Positions 41,873 to 49,852 of a DNA stretch of 64,000 nucleotides are shown piece by piece. Location of the stretch: NCBI GenBank assembly GCA_029202545.1, contig CP119311.1, positions 4,774,001 to 4,838,000 of the forward strand, written 5' to 3'. Position 1 is the first letter of the stretch; every line of letters begins with the position of its first letter. This DNA is from Candidatus Pseudobacter hemicellulosilyticus (GTDB lineage: Bacteria; Bacteroidota; Bacteroidia; Chitinophagales; Chitinophagaceae). The notes beneath the pieces are model-generated. The model was not told the origin of the DNA. It saw only the letters and a list, made by a program, of their open reading frames with translations, and did not search any database. Both the position numbers and the translations under genes were made by a program.

Positions 41873-42848
41873 TCATCCGATCAGTTGCCATCAACTGGGG
41901 CGGATGTATCAAATGAATGGTAAACTTCTGCAGCAGCAGTATAAGCATCACATCAGCGGCTACAAAGACTGGGATCAAAAGGAGCATGCTTCAGAGTGGA
42001 TGCTTTTTGAAGAGAACATGGGTACTCATCTGAGTATCGATGAAACAGCCCTATCCAATGACGAACTATACACTATTGTCACCAACAAAGCAGCTAAAGG
42101 CCGCAAGGGCGCGCTGGTAGCAATGGTCAGAGGAACGCTGGCTGACCGGGTGGAAGAAGTCTTATCCCGCCTGAGTTTGAAGCTCAGGAAGCGGGTTCAG
42201 GAAGTAACCCTGGATATGGCCGCTAATATGAACCTGATCGTCAAACGGTGCTTCCCTTTTGCACACCGTGTTATTGATCGCTTCCACATACAACAACTGG
42301 CCGGAGAAGCAGTGCAAGAGATACGAATAAAGTATCGCTGGCAGGCTATCGACGAAGAGAATGAGCAGATTGCTCTGTCAAGAAAAGCCAAACAGACTTA
42401 CGTGCAACAGTTATTATCCAATGGCGATTCCCCCAAACAATTACTTGCCCGCAGCCGCTACCTGCTGTTCAAGCAAAAGATCAGGTGGACTCCTTCACAA
42501 AAACAAAGGGCAGCACTGCTGTTCGAGTTGTATCCACGAGTGAAGCAGGCTTATGATCTATCCATAAAGCTGGCTGATATCTTCCGTCAATGCAAATGCA
42601 AGGAAGAGGCCTTTAAGAGACTGGCGCTCTGGCATAATGAAGTGGAAACGGCAGGAATAGAATCGTTCAGAACGGTATCAAGATCTATTGAGACTCACTA
42701 CCTGGCAATACTGAACTTCTTCAATAACAGAAGTACCAATGCTTCGGCAGAATCCTTTAATGCGAAAATAAAGGCCTTCAGGGCATCAGCCAGAGGGGTT
42801 AGGGACATCAAATTCTTCTTGTTCAGACTGTCTAAACTCTATGCGTAG
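41859..42848 (+). CDS. ISL3-type DDE transposase (ISAon1 family)
   Basis: A 329-residue transposase. Catalytic motifs of the ISL3 class are the first Asp in LSIDETALSND, the second in EVTLDMAANMN followed by FAHRVIDRFHIQQL, and the Glu in STNASAESFNAKIKAFRASARG. The start ATG lies in the last codons of the accessory frame, and an in-frame TAA lies two codons upstream of it, so it cannot extend further. The gene is intact, so the element may be active. Confidence 0.93.
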   Translation: MHLDNHPISCHQLGRMYQMNGKLLQQQYKHHISGYKDWDQKEHASEWMLFEENMGTHLSIDETALSNDELYTIVTNKAAKGRKGALVAMVRGTLADRVEEVLSRLSLKLRKRVQEVTLDMAANMNLIVKRCFPFAHRVIDRFHIQQLAGEAVQEIRIKYRWQAIDEENEQIALSRKAKQTYVQQLLSNGDSPKQLLARSRYLLFKQKIRWTPSQKQRAALLFELYPRVKQAYDLSIKLADIFRQCKCKEEAFKRLALWHNEVETAGIESFRTVSRSIETHYLAILNFFNNRSTNASAESFNAKIKAFRASARGVRDIKFFLFRLSKLYA

Positions 42849-42880
42849 GAAAAGAAGCCCCCAGAAATTTTACTTGATCC

Positions 42881-42888
42881 AATGCCTC
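42881..42888. repeat. Right copy of the 8-bp IS target duplication
   Basis: AATGCCTC, identical to 41442-41449. Confidence 0.9.
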
Positions 42889-42982
42889 CCCGCACCGGTA
42901 GAAATCCACCACGTACTGAAACAATCATACCCCCAATCGGGCAAAATTGCCTGGTCATACCATTTTATTCATCAAAAAAAAC

Positions 42983-42999
42983 GTAACCCCAGGGGTTAC
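42983..42999. promoter_or_regulatory. Palindromic operator of higBA
   Basis: A perfect 8-bp inverted repeat around one base (GTAACCCC-A-GGGGTTAC). It ends 3 bp before the -7 box at 43003. This is the expected place for autorepression by the HigA antitoxin. Confidence 0.7.
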
Positions 43000-43002
43000 A
43001 CC

Positions 43003-43010
43003 TATCTTTG
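43003..43010 (+). promoter_or_regulatory. -7 promoter box of higBA (TATCTTTG)
   Basis: An exact TAnnTTTG match only 2 nt before the ATG of higB, which suggests a leaderless or nearly leaderless transcript. Confidence 0.65.
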
Positions 43011-43012
43011 TT

Positions 43013-43294
43013 ATGATTGTTTCAATCAGGCACAAAGGGCTGCGCCTTTTGTGGGAAAAGGGGGATGCGTCAAAGCTGCCGGCCGCGCAGGTACCTAAAT
43101 TATTATTTATACTGGACACGCTGGATACGATGGTTTCACTTGAACCTCTTGCCAGCTTAGCCAGTCTTCGCTTACACCCACTGACCGGAATGTATAAAGG
43201 ATTCTGGTCATTGCATGTAAGCGGTAACTATCGGGTCATTTTTGTATATGATGAAGGCGATGTTTACCTGGTCAACTATCTTGATTATCATTAA
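43013..43294 (+). CDS. higB: HigB-type toxin (RelE/ParE fold)
   Basis: A 93-residue ribosome-dependent mRNA endonuclease of the HigB family. Family signatures are IRHKGLRLLWEKGDASKLP at the N-terminus, LRLHPLTGMYKGFWSLHVSGNYRVIF and the C-terminal LVNYLDYH pattern. The ATG at 43013 is chosen because conservation starts there; the open frame continues upstream to 42947 through the operator. higA follows after 10 bp in the usual toxin-first order of this family. Confidence 0.92.
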   Translation: MIVSIRHKGLRLLWEKGDASKLPAAQVPKLLFILDTLDTMVSLEPLASLASLRLHPLTGMYKGFWSLHVSGNYRVIFVYDEGDVYLVNYLDYH

Positions 43295-43304
43295 AACTTT
43301 TGTT

Positions 43305-43631
43305 ATGCTGAAACGTGGAATGCGGCCTGTTCACCCCGGTGAAATCCTCCGGGGACTATTTATGGAGGAGTATAAACTTACCATCACCAAAACGGCTGCC
43401 CAGCTGGGCGTCAGCCGTAAGCAGCTCTCCGAAGTTGTTAATAGCAATGCCAGCATCAGCCCGGAAATGGCCTTGCGGCTGGAAAAAGTGTTCAAGGTGG
43501 AAGCTGATTTCTGGCTCAGGCTCCAGGCCAAATATGATCTTTTGACACTGCAGCAAAGCGGTAAACTGGATAAACTTAAACCCTATACCGGCAAAAAGCC
43601 AGCTGCCGGCAAGCCCTCCTCAACTTGTTAA
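43305..43631 (+). CDS. higA: HigA-type antitoxin (XRE helix-turn-helix)
   Basis: A 108-residue antitoxin and autorepressor. The family start MRPVHPGEILRGLFMEE is followed by the helix-turn-helix (TITKTAAQLGVSRKQLSEVVN) and the typical SISPEMALRLEKVF, then ADFWLRLQAKYDL. The C-terminal Lys/Pro-rich tail is not conserved. ATG at 43305 is preferred over an upstream ATG at 43242 that lies within higB. It should neutralise HigB and bind the palindrome at 42983. Confidence 0.93.
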   Translation: MLKRGMRPVHPGEILRGLFMEEYKLTITKTAAQLGVSRKQLSEVVNSNASISPEMALRLEKVFKVEADFWLRLQAKYDLLTLQQSGKLDKLKPYTGKKPAAGKPSSTC

Positions 43632-43670
43632 TATTCTACAAAGCTGGCAACAACCCATCCCATTTATCGT

Positions 43671-43678
43671 TATTTTTG
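43671..43678 (+). promoter_or_regulatory. -7 promoter box of the Prc protease gene (TATTTTTG)
   Basis: An exact TAnnTTTG match 6 nt before the ATG at 43685, again compatible with a very short or absent leader. Confidence 0.55.
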
Positions 43679-43684
43679 GTAGTA

Positions 43685-45841
43685 ATGACTAAAGTTTTTC
43701 GTTATATGTTCAGAAAAAAGAATCTGCCTGTTGTATTGATTTTCCTCGGTGCCGGCCTGTTTGTAGCCTTCCGTACCCTGGGATGGGGTGGGGGAAATCC
43801 TCCGGAAACAAAACACGAAAAGATCCTCCACAATGTGGGGGAGATGCTTGCCGAAGTCCATTATAGTCCCAAAAAGATAGATGATAATTTCTCCAGAGAG
43901 GTCTTCAAAAAATACCTGGCCGATAAAGTGGATGGGCAGAAGAATATCCTGCTGCTGTCCGATGTCCAGGAACTGAAAAAATTTGAGACCAGGCTGGACG
44001 ATGAGATCAAAGGCGGCCCGGTCCAGTTTGTCCCTGCCGTAACAGAGATCGCTAAAAAACGTACCGCCGAAACAGAAGCTATTTATAAGGAGATCCTGGC
44101 CAAACCCCTCGATTTCACCAAAGACGAAAGCGTCAACCTCAACCCGGACCAGCTGGAATACCCCAAAACAGAGGCCGACCGCAAAGAGTCCTGGCGCAAA
44201 CGCATTAAGATGCTGGTGCTGGAGCGTTATTCCGACCTCCTGGACGCCCGCGAAAAGAATAAGGACAAAGAAGGCGCCGCCAAATCTGATGCCGACCTGG
44301 AAAAAGAAGCCCGGGAAATGGTACTCAAGATCATGAACCGCACCTACGACCGTCTCCGTAATAAAGTAACGGACGACGAACGTTTCAACGAATACGTGAA
44401 GACCATCACCGAATCGATGGATCCCCATACTACTTTTTTCCCGCCCGTTGACAAACGTTATTTCGACGAGCAGATGAGCGGCCAGTTCTTCGGGATCGGC
44501 GCCTCCCTGCTGGCTGAAGATGGGTATATCAAGATCACCACCCTCCTGGTGGGCAGCCCCGCCTGGAAATCAGGCCAGTTCAATGTGGGCGACCTGATCA
44601 TTAAAGTGGCCCAGGGCAGTGATGAGCCCGTTGACATGGCCGGTTTTATGGTAGAAGACGCCGTGAAACTGATCCGTGGCAAAAAAGGCACCGAAGTGAA
44701 GCTCACTGTAAAGAAAGCAGACGGCTCTGTGAAAGTGATTTCCCTGATCCGCGATAAGATTGTACAGGATGAAACCTTCGCCCGCAGCGCTGTGATCAAT
44801 ACCCCCCAGGGAAGGATCGGTATGATCTACCTGCCGGAGTTCTATGCCAATTTTGACGATCCCAAAGGCGCCCGCTGCTCCGAAGACGTACGCAAAGAGA
44901 TCATTAAACTCAAAGAACAGAAAATTGACGGCATCATCATGGACCTCCGCAACAATGGCGGCGGCTCCCTCTATGATGTGGTACAAATGGTAGGCCTCTT
45001 TATTGAAAGCGGCCCCATTGTCCAGGTCCGCGACCGAGACGGTAAGCCACAGGTCTATTTTGACCGCGACAAATCCGTTCTCTATGACGGCCCCCTCGCC
45101 GTTATGGTCAATGAGTTCAGCGCCTCCGCCTCCGAGATCTTTGCCGCCGCCATCCAGGACTATGGCCGGGGTATTATCCTGGGCAGCACCTCTACCTATG
45201 GTAAAGGCACCGTACAAAGGAATATCGGCCTGGACAAAACCATGGGTATGGTTGATCCCAACAGCGATCTGGGCACCGTAAAACTCACCCTGCAGAAATT
45301 TTACCGCATCAACGGCGGCTCCACCCAGCTCCGTGGCGTCAGCTCAGATATTACCCTGCCTGATTTGTATGAATATTCCAAGCTGCGCGAAAAGGATAAT
45401 CCGGACGCACTGCCCTGGGACGAGATCCAGAAAGCAGATTTTTCCCGTTGGAAATATGGCCTGGACCTCAATCCCGTAAAAAAGGCCAGCGCAGAACGCC
45501 TGAAGAATAACGAAGCTTTCAACCTCATCCATACCAATGCCGAATGGCTGGCCGGACAGAGTGAGAAAGTAGCCACCCTCCAGCTGAAGAAGTACCAGGA
45601 TGAACAGAAAAAGATCAAGGCTACCGTTAAACAGATTGAGTCACTTAACAAGCTGACCAAAGAACTGGACGCCAGCGCCCTGACTGAAGACCTCAAAAAA
45701 TTTGAATACGATCCCTCCAAACTGGAACGCTTCAAACAATGGATCACTGCACTCCGCACCAAGGATATCTACCTGCAGGAAGCAGTGAATGTGGTCTCTG
45801 ATATGATTGTTCAGAAAAACCTGGTGTACAATAAGCAATAA
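43685..45841 (+). CDS. prc: Carboxy-terminal processing protease (Prc/Tsp, S41)
   Basis: A 718-residue periplasmic serine protease anchored by one N-terminal segment (LPVVLIFLGAGLFVAFRTLG). A Tsp N-terminal region has PHTTFFPPVDKRYFDEQMSG, a PDZ domain covers about residues 265-355 (GIGASLLAEDGYIKITTLLVGSPAWKSG in family terms), and the S41 catalytic core has the SASASE serine motif (about 479-484) with Lys507 in YGKGTVQ. It trims C-termini of envelope proteins. The start at 43685 follows a promoter box; the frame continues upstream without homology. The kdsC-ubiA-maf operon follows after 12 bp. Confidence 0.94.
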   Translation: MTKVFRYMFRKKNLPVVLIFLGAGLFVAFRTLGWGGGNPPETKHEKILHNVGEMLAEVHYSPKKIDDNFSREVFKKYLADKVDGQKNILLLSDVQELKKFETRLDDEIKGGPVQFVPAVTEIAKKRTAETEAIYKEILAKPLDFTKDESVNLNPDQLEYPKTEADRKESWRKRIKMLVLERYSDLLDAREKNKDKEGAAKSDADLEKEAREMVLKIMNRTYDRLRNKVTDDERFNEYVKTITESMDPHTTFFPPVDKRYFDEQMSGQFFGIGASLLAEDGYIKITTLLVGSPAWKSGQFNVGDLIIKVAQGSDEPVDMAGFMVEDAVKLIRGKKGTEVKLTVKKADGSVKVISLIRDKIVQDETFARSAVINTPQGRIGMIYLPEFYANFDDPKGARCSEDVRKEIIKLKEQKIDGIIMDLRNNGGGSLYDVVQMVGLFIESGPIVQVRDRDGKPQVYFDRDKSVLYDGPLAVMVNEFSASASEIFAAAIQDYGRGIILGSTSTYGKGTVQRNIGLDKTMGMVDPNSDLGTVKLTLQKFYRINGGSTQLRGVSSDITLPDLYEYSKLREKDNPDALPWDEIQKADFSRWKYGLDLNPVKKASAERLKNNEAFNLIHTNAEWLAGQSEKVATLQLKKYQDEQKKIKATVKQIESLNKLTKELDASALTEDLKKFEYDPSKLERFKQWITALRTKDIYLQEAVNVVSDMIVQKNLVYNKQ

Positions 45842-45853
45842 GCAGCAAACAGC

Positions 45854-46375
45854 ATGACCCTATTAGATCAGTTCAAGGCCGTCACCACTTTTGTCTTTGA
45901 TATGGATGGCGTGCTCACGGATGGCTCTTTGCTCATCCTGGACAATGGCCAGTTTATCCGTAAAATGAATATCAAGGATGGCTTTGCCCTCCAGCTGGCT
46001 GTAAAAAGAGGTTATCGCGTAGCGGTGATCTCAGGCTCCGTATCAGACCCTGCTATTCTCCGCCTGAACCATCTCGGCATTAAGGATGTATTTATGGGTA
46101 TCAGCAACAAGAAAGCAAAGCTGGCCGCATACATGGAAGAGCATGGACTGCAACCCGGTGAAGTACTGTTCATGGGTGATGATATTCCTGACTATGCTGT
46201 CATGACAAGTATCAGCATGCCCTGCGCCCCGGCAGACGCCGTTCCCGAGATCAAACAGATAGCCCGGTACATCTCTCCCCATAATGGCGGCGCGGGCTGC
46301 GTTCGTGATGTGGTGGAAAAAGTATTGAAGCTGAACCAGCACTGGGAAGTAGTTACGGATATTGCCAGCCGGTAG
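45854..46375 (+). CDS. kdsC: 3-deoxy-D-manno-octulosonate 8-phosphate phosphatase
   Basis: A 173-residue HAD-IIIA phosphatase of the KdsC type, which makes KDO for lipopolysaccharide. The HAD motif I is FDMDGVLTDG (Asp16, Asp18), motif II is VAVISGS, and motif III/IV is VLFMGDDIPDYAVM. The length fits KdsC. It lies 12 bp after the Prc gene and 71 bp before ubiA. A broader KDO or nucleotide-sugar phosphatase role cannot be excluded, as HAD specificity is hard to read. Confidence 0.88.
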   Translation: MTLLDQFKAVTTFVFDMDGVLTDGSLLILDNGQFIRKMNIKDGFALQLAVKRGYRVAVISGSVSDPAILRLNHLGIKDVFMGISNKKAKLAAYMEEHGLQPGEVLFMGDDIPDYAVMTSISMPCAPADAVPEIKQIARYISPHNGGAGCVRDVVEKVLKLNQHWEVVTDIASR

Positions 46376-46446
46376 CCTGTACTGGTTGCCACCACTGATG
46401 TTACTACCTTGCTATCCTGGTTTTTTCCCCTTATCTTAGCGCCTCC

Positions 46447-47391
46447 ATGAAGTTGCTGGCAGCCTTTTTCAAGTTGGTCAGAACCCTGAACCTGCTGTTC
46501 ATCGTACTGACGCAGTTACTGTTTTACTATTGTATTGCAGTGCCTGTATTTCAGCAGGCTGGTACCGCTGTACCGCTTTCTCTCAGTCAGTTCATGCTCC
46601 TGATGCTGGCCTCCGTACTGATAGCCGCCGGTGGCTATATTATCAATGATTATTTTGATCTCAACATAGACAGGGTCAACAAACCCACTAAAATGGTAGT
46701 GGAAAAACTGATCTCCCGCCGCTGGGCTATTGTATGGCATATGGGCCTTTCCATTCTCGGTATCCTGCTCAGTTTCTATGTGGCCTGGAAAACAGGCGCC
46801 TGGTGGCTGGCGCCCGTCAATACCGCCTGCGTAATTGCCCTCTGGTTCTATTCCACCACTTTCAAAAAGAAAATATTAAGCGGTAATATTATTATCTCAC
46901 TACTCACTGCATGGGTGGTACTGGTGGTAGGCTTCCTGGTGCATTTCCAGGCAAGCCTGTACTATTCAGCCTTTGCCGGCGTGAATTTATCCAAGCTGCT
47001 CCGCCTCACTTTCCTATATGGCAGCTTTGCTTTTATCATCAGCCTGATAAGGGAAGTGATCAAGGATATTGAAGATATGCAGGGCGATGAACGCTATGGC
47101 TGCCGCACCATGCCCATTGTCTGGGGCGTGCAGGCCGCCAAATTATTTATCGCTACCTGGCTGGTGGTGCTGATAGCCGCACTGCTTATTGTGCAGGCTT
47201 ATGTACTGCCCTACCAGTGGTGGTGGTCCGCCCTGTACTGCCTGGCCCTGGTGATCATTCCCCTGATCCGGATCCTGCGCAAACTGTTCCCGGCCATATC
47301 CCCCGGGCAATTTCATGAACTGAGCACCTGGGTGAAACTGGTGATGTTCACCGGTATCCTCTCCATGGTATTCTTTAAAATTTACGCCTGA
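46447..47391 (+). CDS. UbiA-family prenyltransferase (geranylgeranylglyceryl-phosphate synthase-like)
   Basis: A 314-residue membrane prenyltransferase with about eight spans. The first Mg-binding motif is NDYFDLNIDRVNKP (residues 67-80, NDxxDxxxDxxN type), the second is KDIEDMQGDERYGCRTMP. In Bacteroidota such proteins, coupled with maf and kdsC-like genes, are usually annotated as geranylgeranylglycerol-phosphate geranylgeranyltransferases, but the true acceptor is uncertain. The maf gene follows after 2 bp. Confidence 0.9.
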   Translation: MKLLAAFFKLVRTLNLLFIVLTQLLFYYCIAVPVFQQAGTAVPLSLSQFMLLMLASVLIAAGGYIINDYFDLNIDRVNKPTKMVVEKLISRRWAIVWHMGLSILGILLSFYVAWKTGAWWLAPVNTACVIALWFYSTTFKKKILSGNIIISLLTAWVVLVVGFLVHFQASLYYSAFAGVNLSKLLRLTFLYGSFAFIISLIREVIKDIEDMQGDERYGCRTMPIVWGVQAAKLFIATWLVVLIAALLIVQAYVLPYQWWWSALYCLALVIIPLIRILRKLFPAISPGQFHELSTWVKLVMFTGILSMVFFKIYA

Positions 47392-47393
47392 TC

Positions 47394-47984
47394 ATGTTAG
47401 CTACCCAACGTATAGTGCTGGCCTCGCAATCGCCACGCCGCAAACAATTACTGGAATGGGCCGAAGTACCTTTCGAGATCATCCTGCAACCTACGGATGA
47501 AAGCTATCCTGACCACCTGGATATTGCATCTATTCCCGTACATATTGCCCGCAACAAAGCGCTGGCCGTACAACAGGGCGCTACCTATACCAGCCTCACC
47601 TGGCCGCTGCCTATCCTGGCGGCTGATACAGTGGTGGTGCTGGACAATACCATTATCGGCAAACCTGCCAGCCGGCAGGAAGCCATTGATACCCTGGGCC
47701 GGCTCTCCGGCAAACAGCACCAGGTAATCACCGGCGTAGTGATCCTGCACCAGGGACAGGAACTGGCTTTTGCGGATACTACCACGGTATGGTTCCATGA
47801 GCTCAGTCCGGAACAGATCGCTTTTTATGTTGACAAATACCAGCCCTACGATAAGGCCGGCGCCTACGCCATCCAGGAATGGATAGGGGTGACCGGTATC
47901 CGTAAAGTGGATGGCGATTTCTACAACGTCATGGGGCTGCCTGTCAGCAGGGTAGTGCAGGCCCTCCGGCAGCTTCCCGGCTGA
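47394..47984 (+). CDS. maf: Maf-family nucleotide pyrophosphatase
   Basis: A 196-residue Maf/Ham1-type pyrophosphatase that hydrolyses modified or canonical nucleotides (dTTP/UTP class). Signatures are LASQSPRRKQLLEW at the start, ILAADTVVVLDNTIIGKP and YDKAGAYAIQEW. It starts 2 bp after ubiA and reads in the same direction. Confidence 0.94.
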   Translation: MLATQRIVLASQSPRRKQLLEWAEVPFEIILQPTDESYPDHLDIASIPVHIARNKALAVQQGATYTSLTWPLPILAADTVVVLDNTIIGKPASRQEAIDTLGRLSGKQHQVITGVVILHQGQELAFADTTTVWFHELSPEQIAFYVDKYQPYDKAGAYAIQEWIGVTGIRKVDGDFYNVMGLPVSRVVQALRQLPG

Positions 47985-48114
47985 TCCATTTTTTTTTGTT
48001 CAATTGCCCCACCTGCTGTAGCTTTACAATCTACCGCCGATATATATACGACCATCCCCGTTTAAAAAAGACAAGAGAACATCAGCCCATTTTTTATTCT
48101 TAAAATGATGTTCC

Positions 48115-49407
48115 ATGATAACAGAAAAGCTGTTGCAGTTTATCTGGCAGTTCCGCTATTTCAACCAGGATGAGCTGCGGCTCACCAATGGCGAGGCCAT
48201 CACCGTATTGCATCCCGGCCGGTCTAACCCGGATCAGGGGCCTGATTTCCTGATGGCGCGTATCCGCCTGGGCAGTTTCCTGTGGACCGGGCCGGTGGAA
48301 CTGCATTGTAAAACTTCCCACTGGCACCGGCACGCCCACCAGCAGGATCCCAACTACAGCAACCTGATCCTGCATGTGGTCTGGGAAAACGACCTCCCGC
48401 AAAGCATCCATCCGCTGCCCGTACTGGAGCTTTGTAACCGGGTGCCCAAACTGCTGCTCCACCAGTATGAAAGCTGGATGAACAGCCGGGCCTTTATTCC
48501 CTGCCAGCACCAGCTGCGCACTGTTCATCCCCTTGTCTGGATAGCCTGGAAAGACCGCCTGCTGGCGGACAGGATCACGCAGAAAGCAGCACAGGTAGAG
48601 CTATGGCTGCAACAGAACCAATTTCATTGGGAAGAAACATGCTGGTGGCTGCTGGCCCGCCAGTTTGGAGGAAAGGTGAATGGAGAAGCTTTTGAAGCCA
48701 TCGCCAGGAGCCTGCCTATAGCCCTGCTGGCCAGGCACCGCCACCAGCTGCCACAACTGGAAGCCCTGCTGCTGGGGCAGGCGTGGCTGCTGGAGAAACC
48801 TTTCAGGGAAGCATACCCGAAATGGCTGCAGCAGGAATATCGCTTTTACAGGAATAAATACGGGCTGGTCCCTAATCCTTACCCCGTTCATTTTTTGCGG
48901 ATGCGGCCGGTGAGCTTTCCTACCCTGCGGCTGGCCCAGCTGGCCATGCTGCTGCACCGGTCGGGCCCGCTTTTCTCCATAATGAAGGAGGCCCGTTCCG
49001 TCCGGCAGTTGCGGCAATGGTTACAGCCCGCCGCCAGTGCTTACTGGGACACGCACTATACCCTGGACCAGCCGGCGGCGGCAATGCCCAAGCGGCTGGG
49101 CGGGCAGGTGGCAGACTCCATTATTATCAATGCGGTTATTCCGGTCCTTTTTGCCTATGGGAAATGGCGGCCGGAGACAGGCTGCCAGGAACGGGTGCAG
49201 CAGTGGCTGGAAGAACTGCCGGCGGAAGCCAATACCATTACACGGCAGTTTGAACAGCTGGGCATCACCTGCCGGCATGCAGCGGACAGCCAGGCCCTGA
49301 TAGCGTTGAAAACGGCCTGGTGCGATCCCAAAAAATGCCTGCAATGCCCGGCAGGGGTGGCCCTGTTGAAAACCAGCAGTCAACTTAAGCGCTTACCGGC
49401 CAGTTAA
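48115..49407 (+). CDS. DUF2851 family protein
   Basis: A 430-residue cytoplasmic protein of the DUF2851 family. The N-terminal part has LQFIWQFRYFNQDELRLTNGEAITVLHPGRSNPDQGPDF in family terms (a nuclease-like fold has been suggested), then GPVELHCKTSHWHRHAHQQDPNY and LILHVVWENDLP. A cysteine cluster lies at the C-terminus (WCDPKKCLQCPAG). The last 23 bp overlap the convergent OsmC gene. A 130-bp gap with two long T/A tracts precedes it. Function unproven. Confidence 0.88.
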   Translation: MITEKLLQFIWQFRYFNQDELRLTNGEAITVLHPGRSNPDQGPDFLMARIRLGSFLWTGPVELHCKTSHWHRHAHQQDPNYSNLILHVVWENDLPQSIHPLPVLELCNRVPKLLLHQYESWMNSRAFIPCQHQLRTVHPLVWIAWKDRLLADRITQKAAQVELWLQQNQFHWEETCWWLLARQFGGKVNGEAFEAIARSLPIALLARHRHQLPQLEALLLGQAWLLEKPFREAYPKWLQQEYRFYRNKYGLVPNPYPVHFLRMRPVSFPTLRLAQLAMLLHRSGPLFSIMKEARSVRQLRQWLQPAASAYWDTHYTLDQPAAAMPKRLGGQVADSIIINAVIPVLFAYGKWRPETGCQERVQQWLEELPAEANTITRQFEQLGITCRHAADSQALIALKTAWCDPKKCLQCPAGVALLKTSSQLKRLPAS

Positions 49408-49801
49408 AAGTAACTTTCACTTCAATATCGGGGTGGATGCTATAGATAACGGGGCAGGTATGGGCTGCTCTTTCCAGGATGGTCCGTTGCTTTTCATCCA
49501 GTTGCAGCGTTTCGGGGAAATGAAATGTTAAATTAATTCCACCGATCCTGCGGGGCTCCGCCTTCATCAGCTTCTCCACGTCGATCTTTACACCCGCCAG
49601 GTCCACCTGCATATCCCTGGCCTTAATGCCCATGATGGTCATCATGCAGGACCCGAGGGCCGTAGCTACCAGGTCGGAGGGGGAAAAACGTTCGGCCAGG
49701 CCCTGGTTGTCAAGGGGAGCGTCCGTTTCAATAGTAGTGCCTGATTTTAAATGCGTACAAACCGTCCTTAGGTTTCCTTCGTAAACTATAGAAGAGGTCA
49801 T
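49385..49801 (-). CDS. OsmC family protein
   Basis: A 138-residue OsmC-fold hydroperoxide reductase. The reactive cysteines are Cys52 in TALGSCMMTIMG and Cys116 in AAHTCPVIYSIHP. This YhfA-like branch (GIKARDMQVDLAG) differs from the OsmC at 1547. Its 3' end overlaps the DUF2851 3' end by 23 bp on the opposite strand, so the transcripts can pair. Confidence 0.92.
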   Translation of the reverse strand: MTSSIVYEGNLRTVCTHLKSGTTIETDAPLDNQGLAERFSPSDLVATALGSCMMTIMGIKARDMQVDLAGVKIDVEKLMKAEPRRIGGINLTFHFPETLQLDEKQRTILERAAHTCPVIYSIHPDIEVKVTFNWPVSA

Positions 49802-49809
49802 TAGCTATG

Positions 49810-49817
49810 TATTTTTG
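49810..49817 (+). promoter_or_regulatory. -7 promoter box (TATTTTTG)
   Basis: An exact TAnnTTTG match 35 bp before the GTG of the exported protein gene at 49853. Confidence 0.45.
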
Positions 49818-49852
49818 CCTTAAATTTACGTTGAATAATTAAATCAAAGCCG

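Larger units (their letters stand above)
41450..42880 (+). mobile_element. Complete ISL3-type (ISAon1-like) insertion sequence
   Basis: A 1431-bp element. Terminal inverted repeats start GGATCAAGT at both ends (left 41450-41472; right 42860-42880 read inward), continuing as an imperfect A-rich then G-rich match. It carries two overlapping frames (accessory protein and transposase) and is flanked by the perfect 8-bp repeat AATGCCTC. The intact ends, frames and duplication point to a recent insertion between the tRNA-His terminator and higBA. Confidence 0.93.

Noticed and set aside
42841..43098. 85-codon frame between the IS and higB
   Set aside because: It starts inside the transposase 3' end, crosses the IS terminus, the target duplication and the higBA operator, and ends within higB. 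It is an accident of reading.
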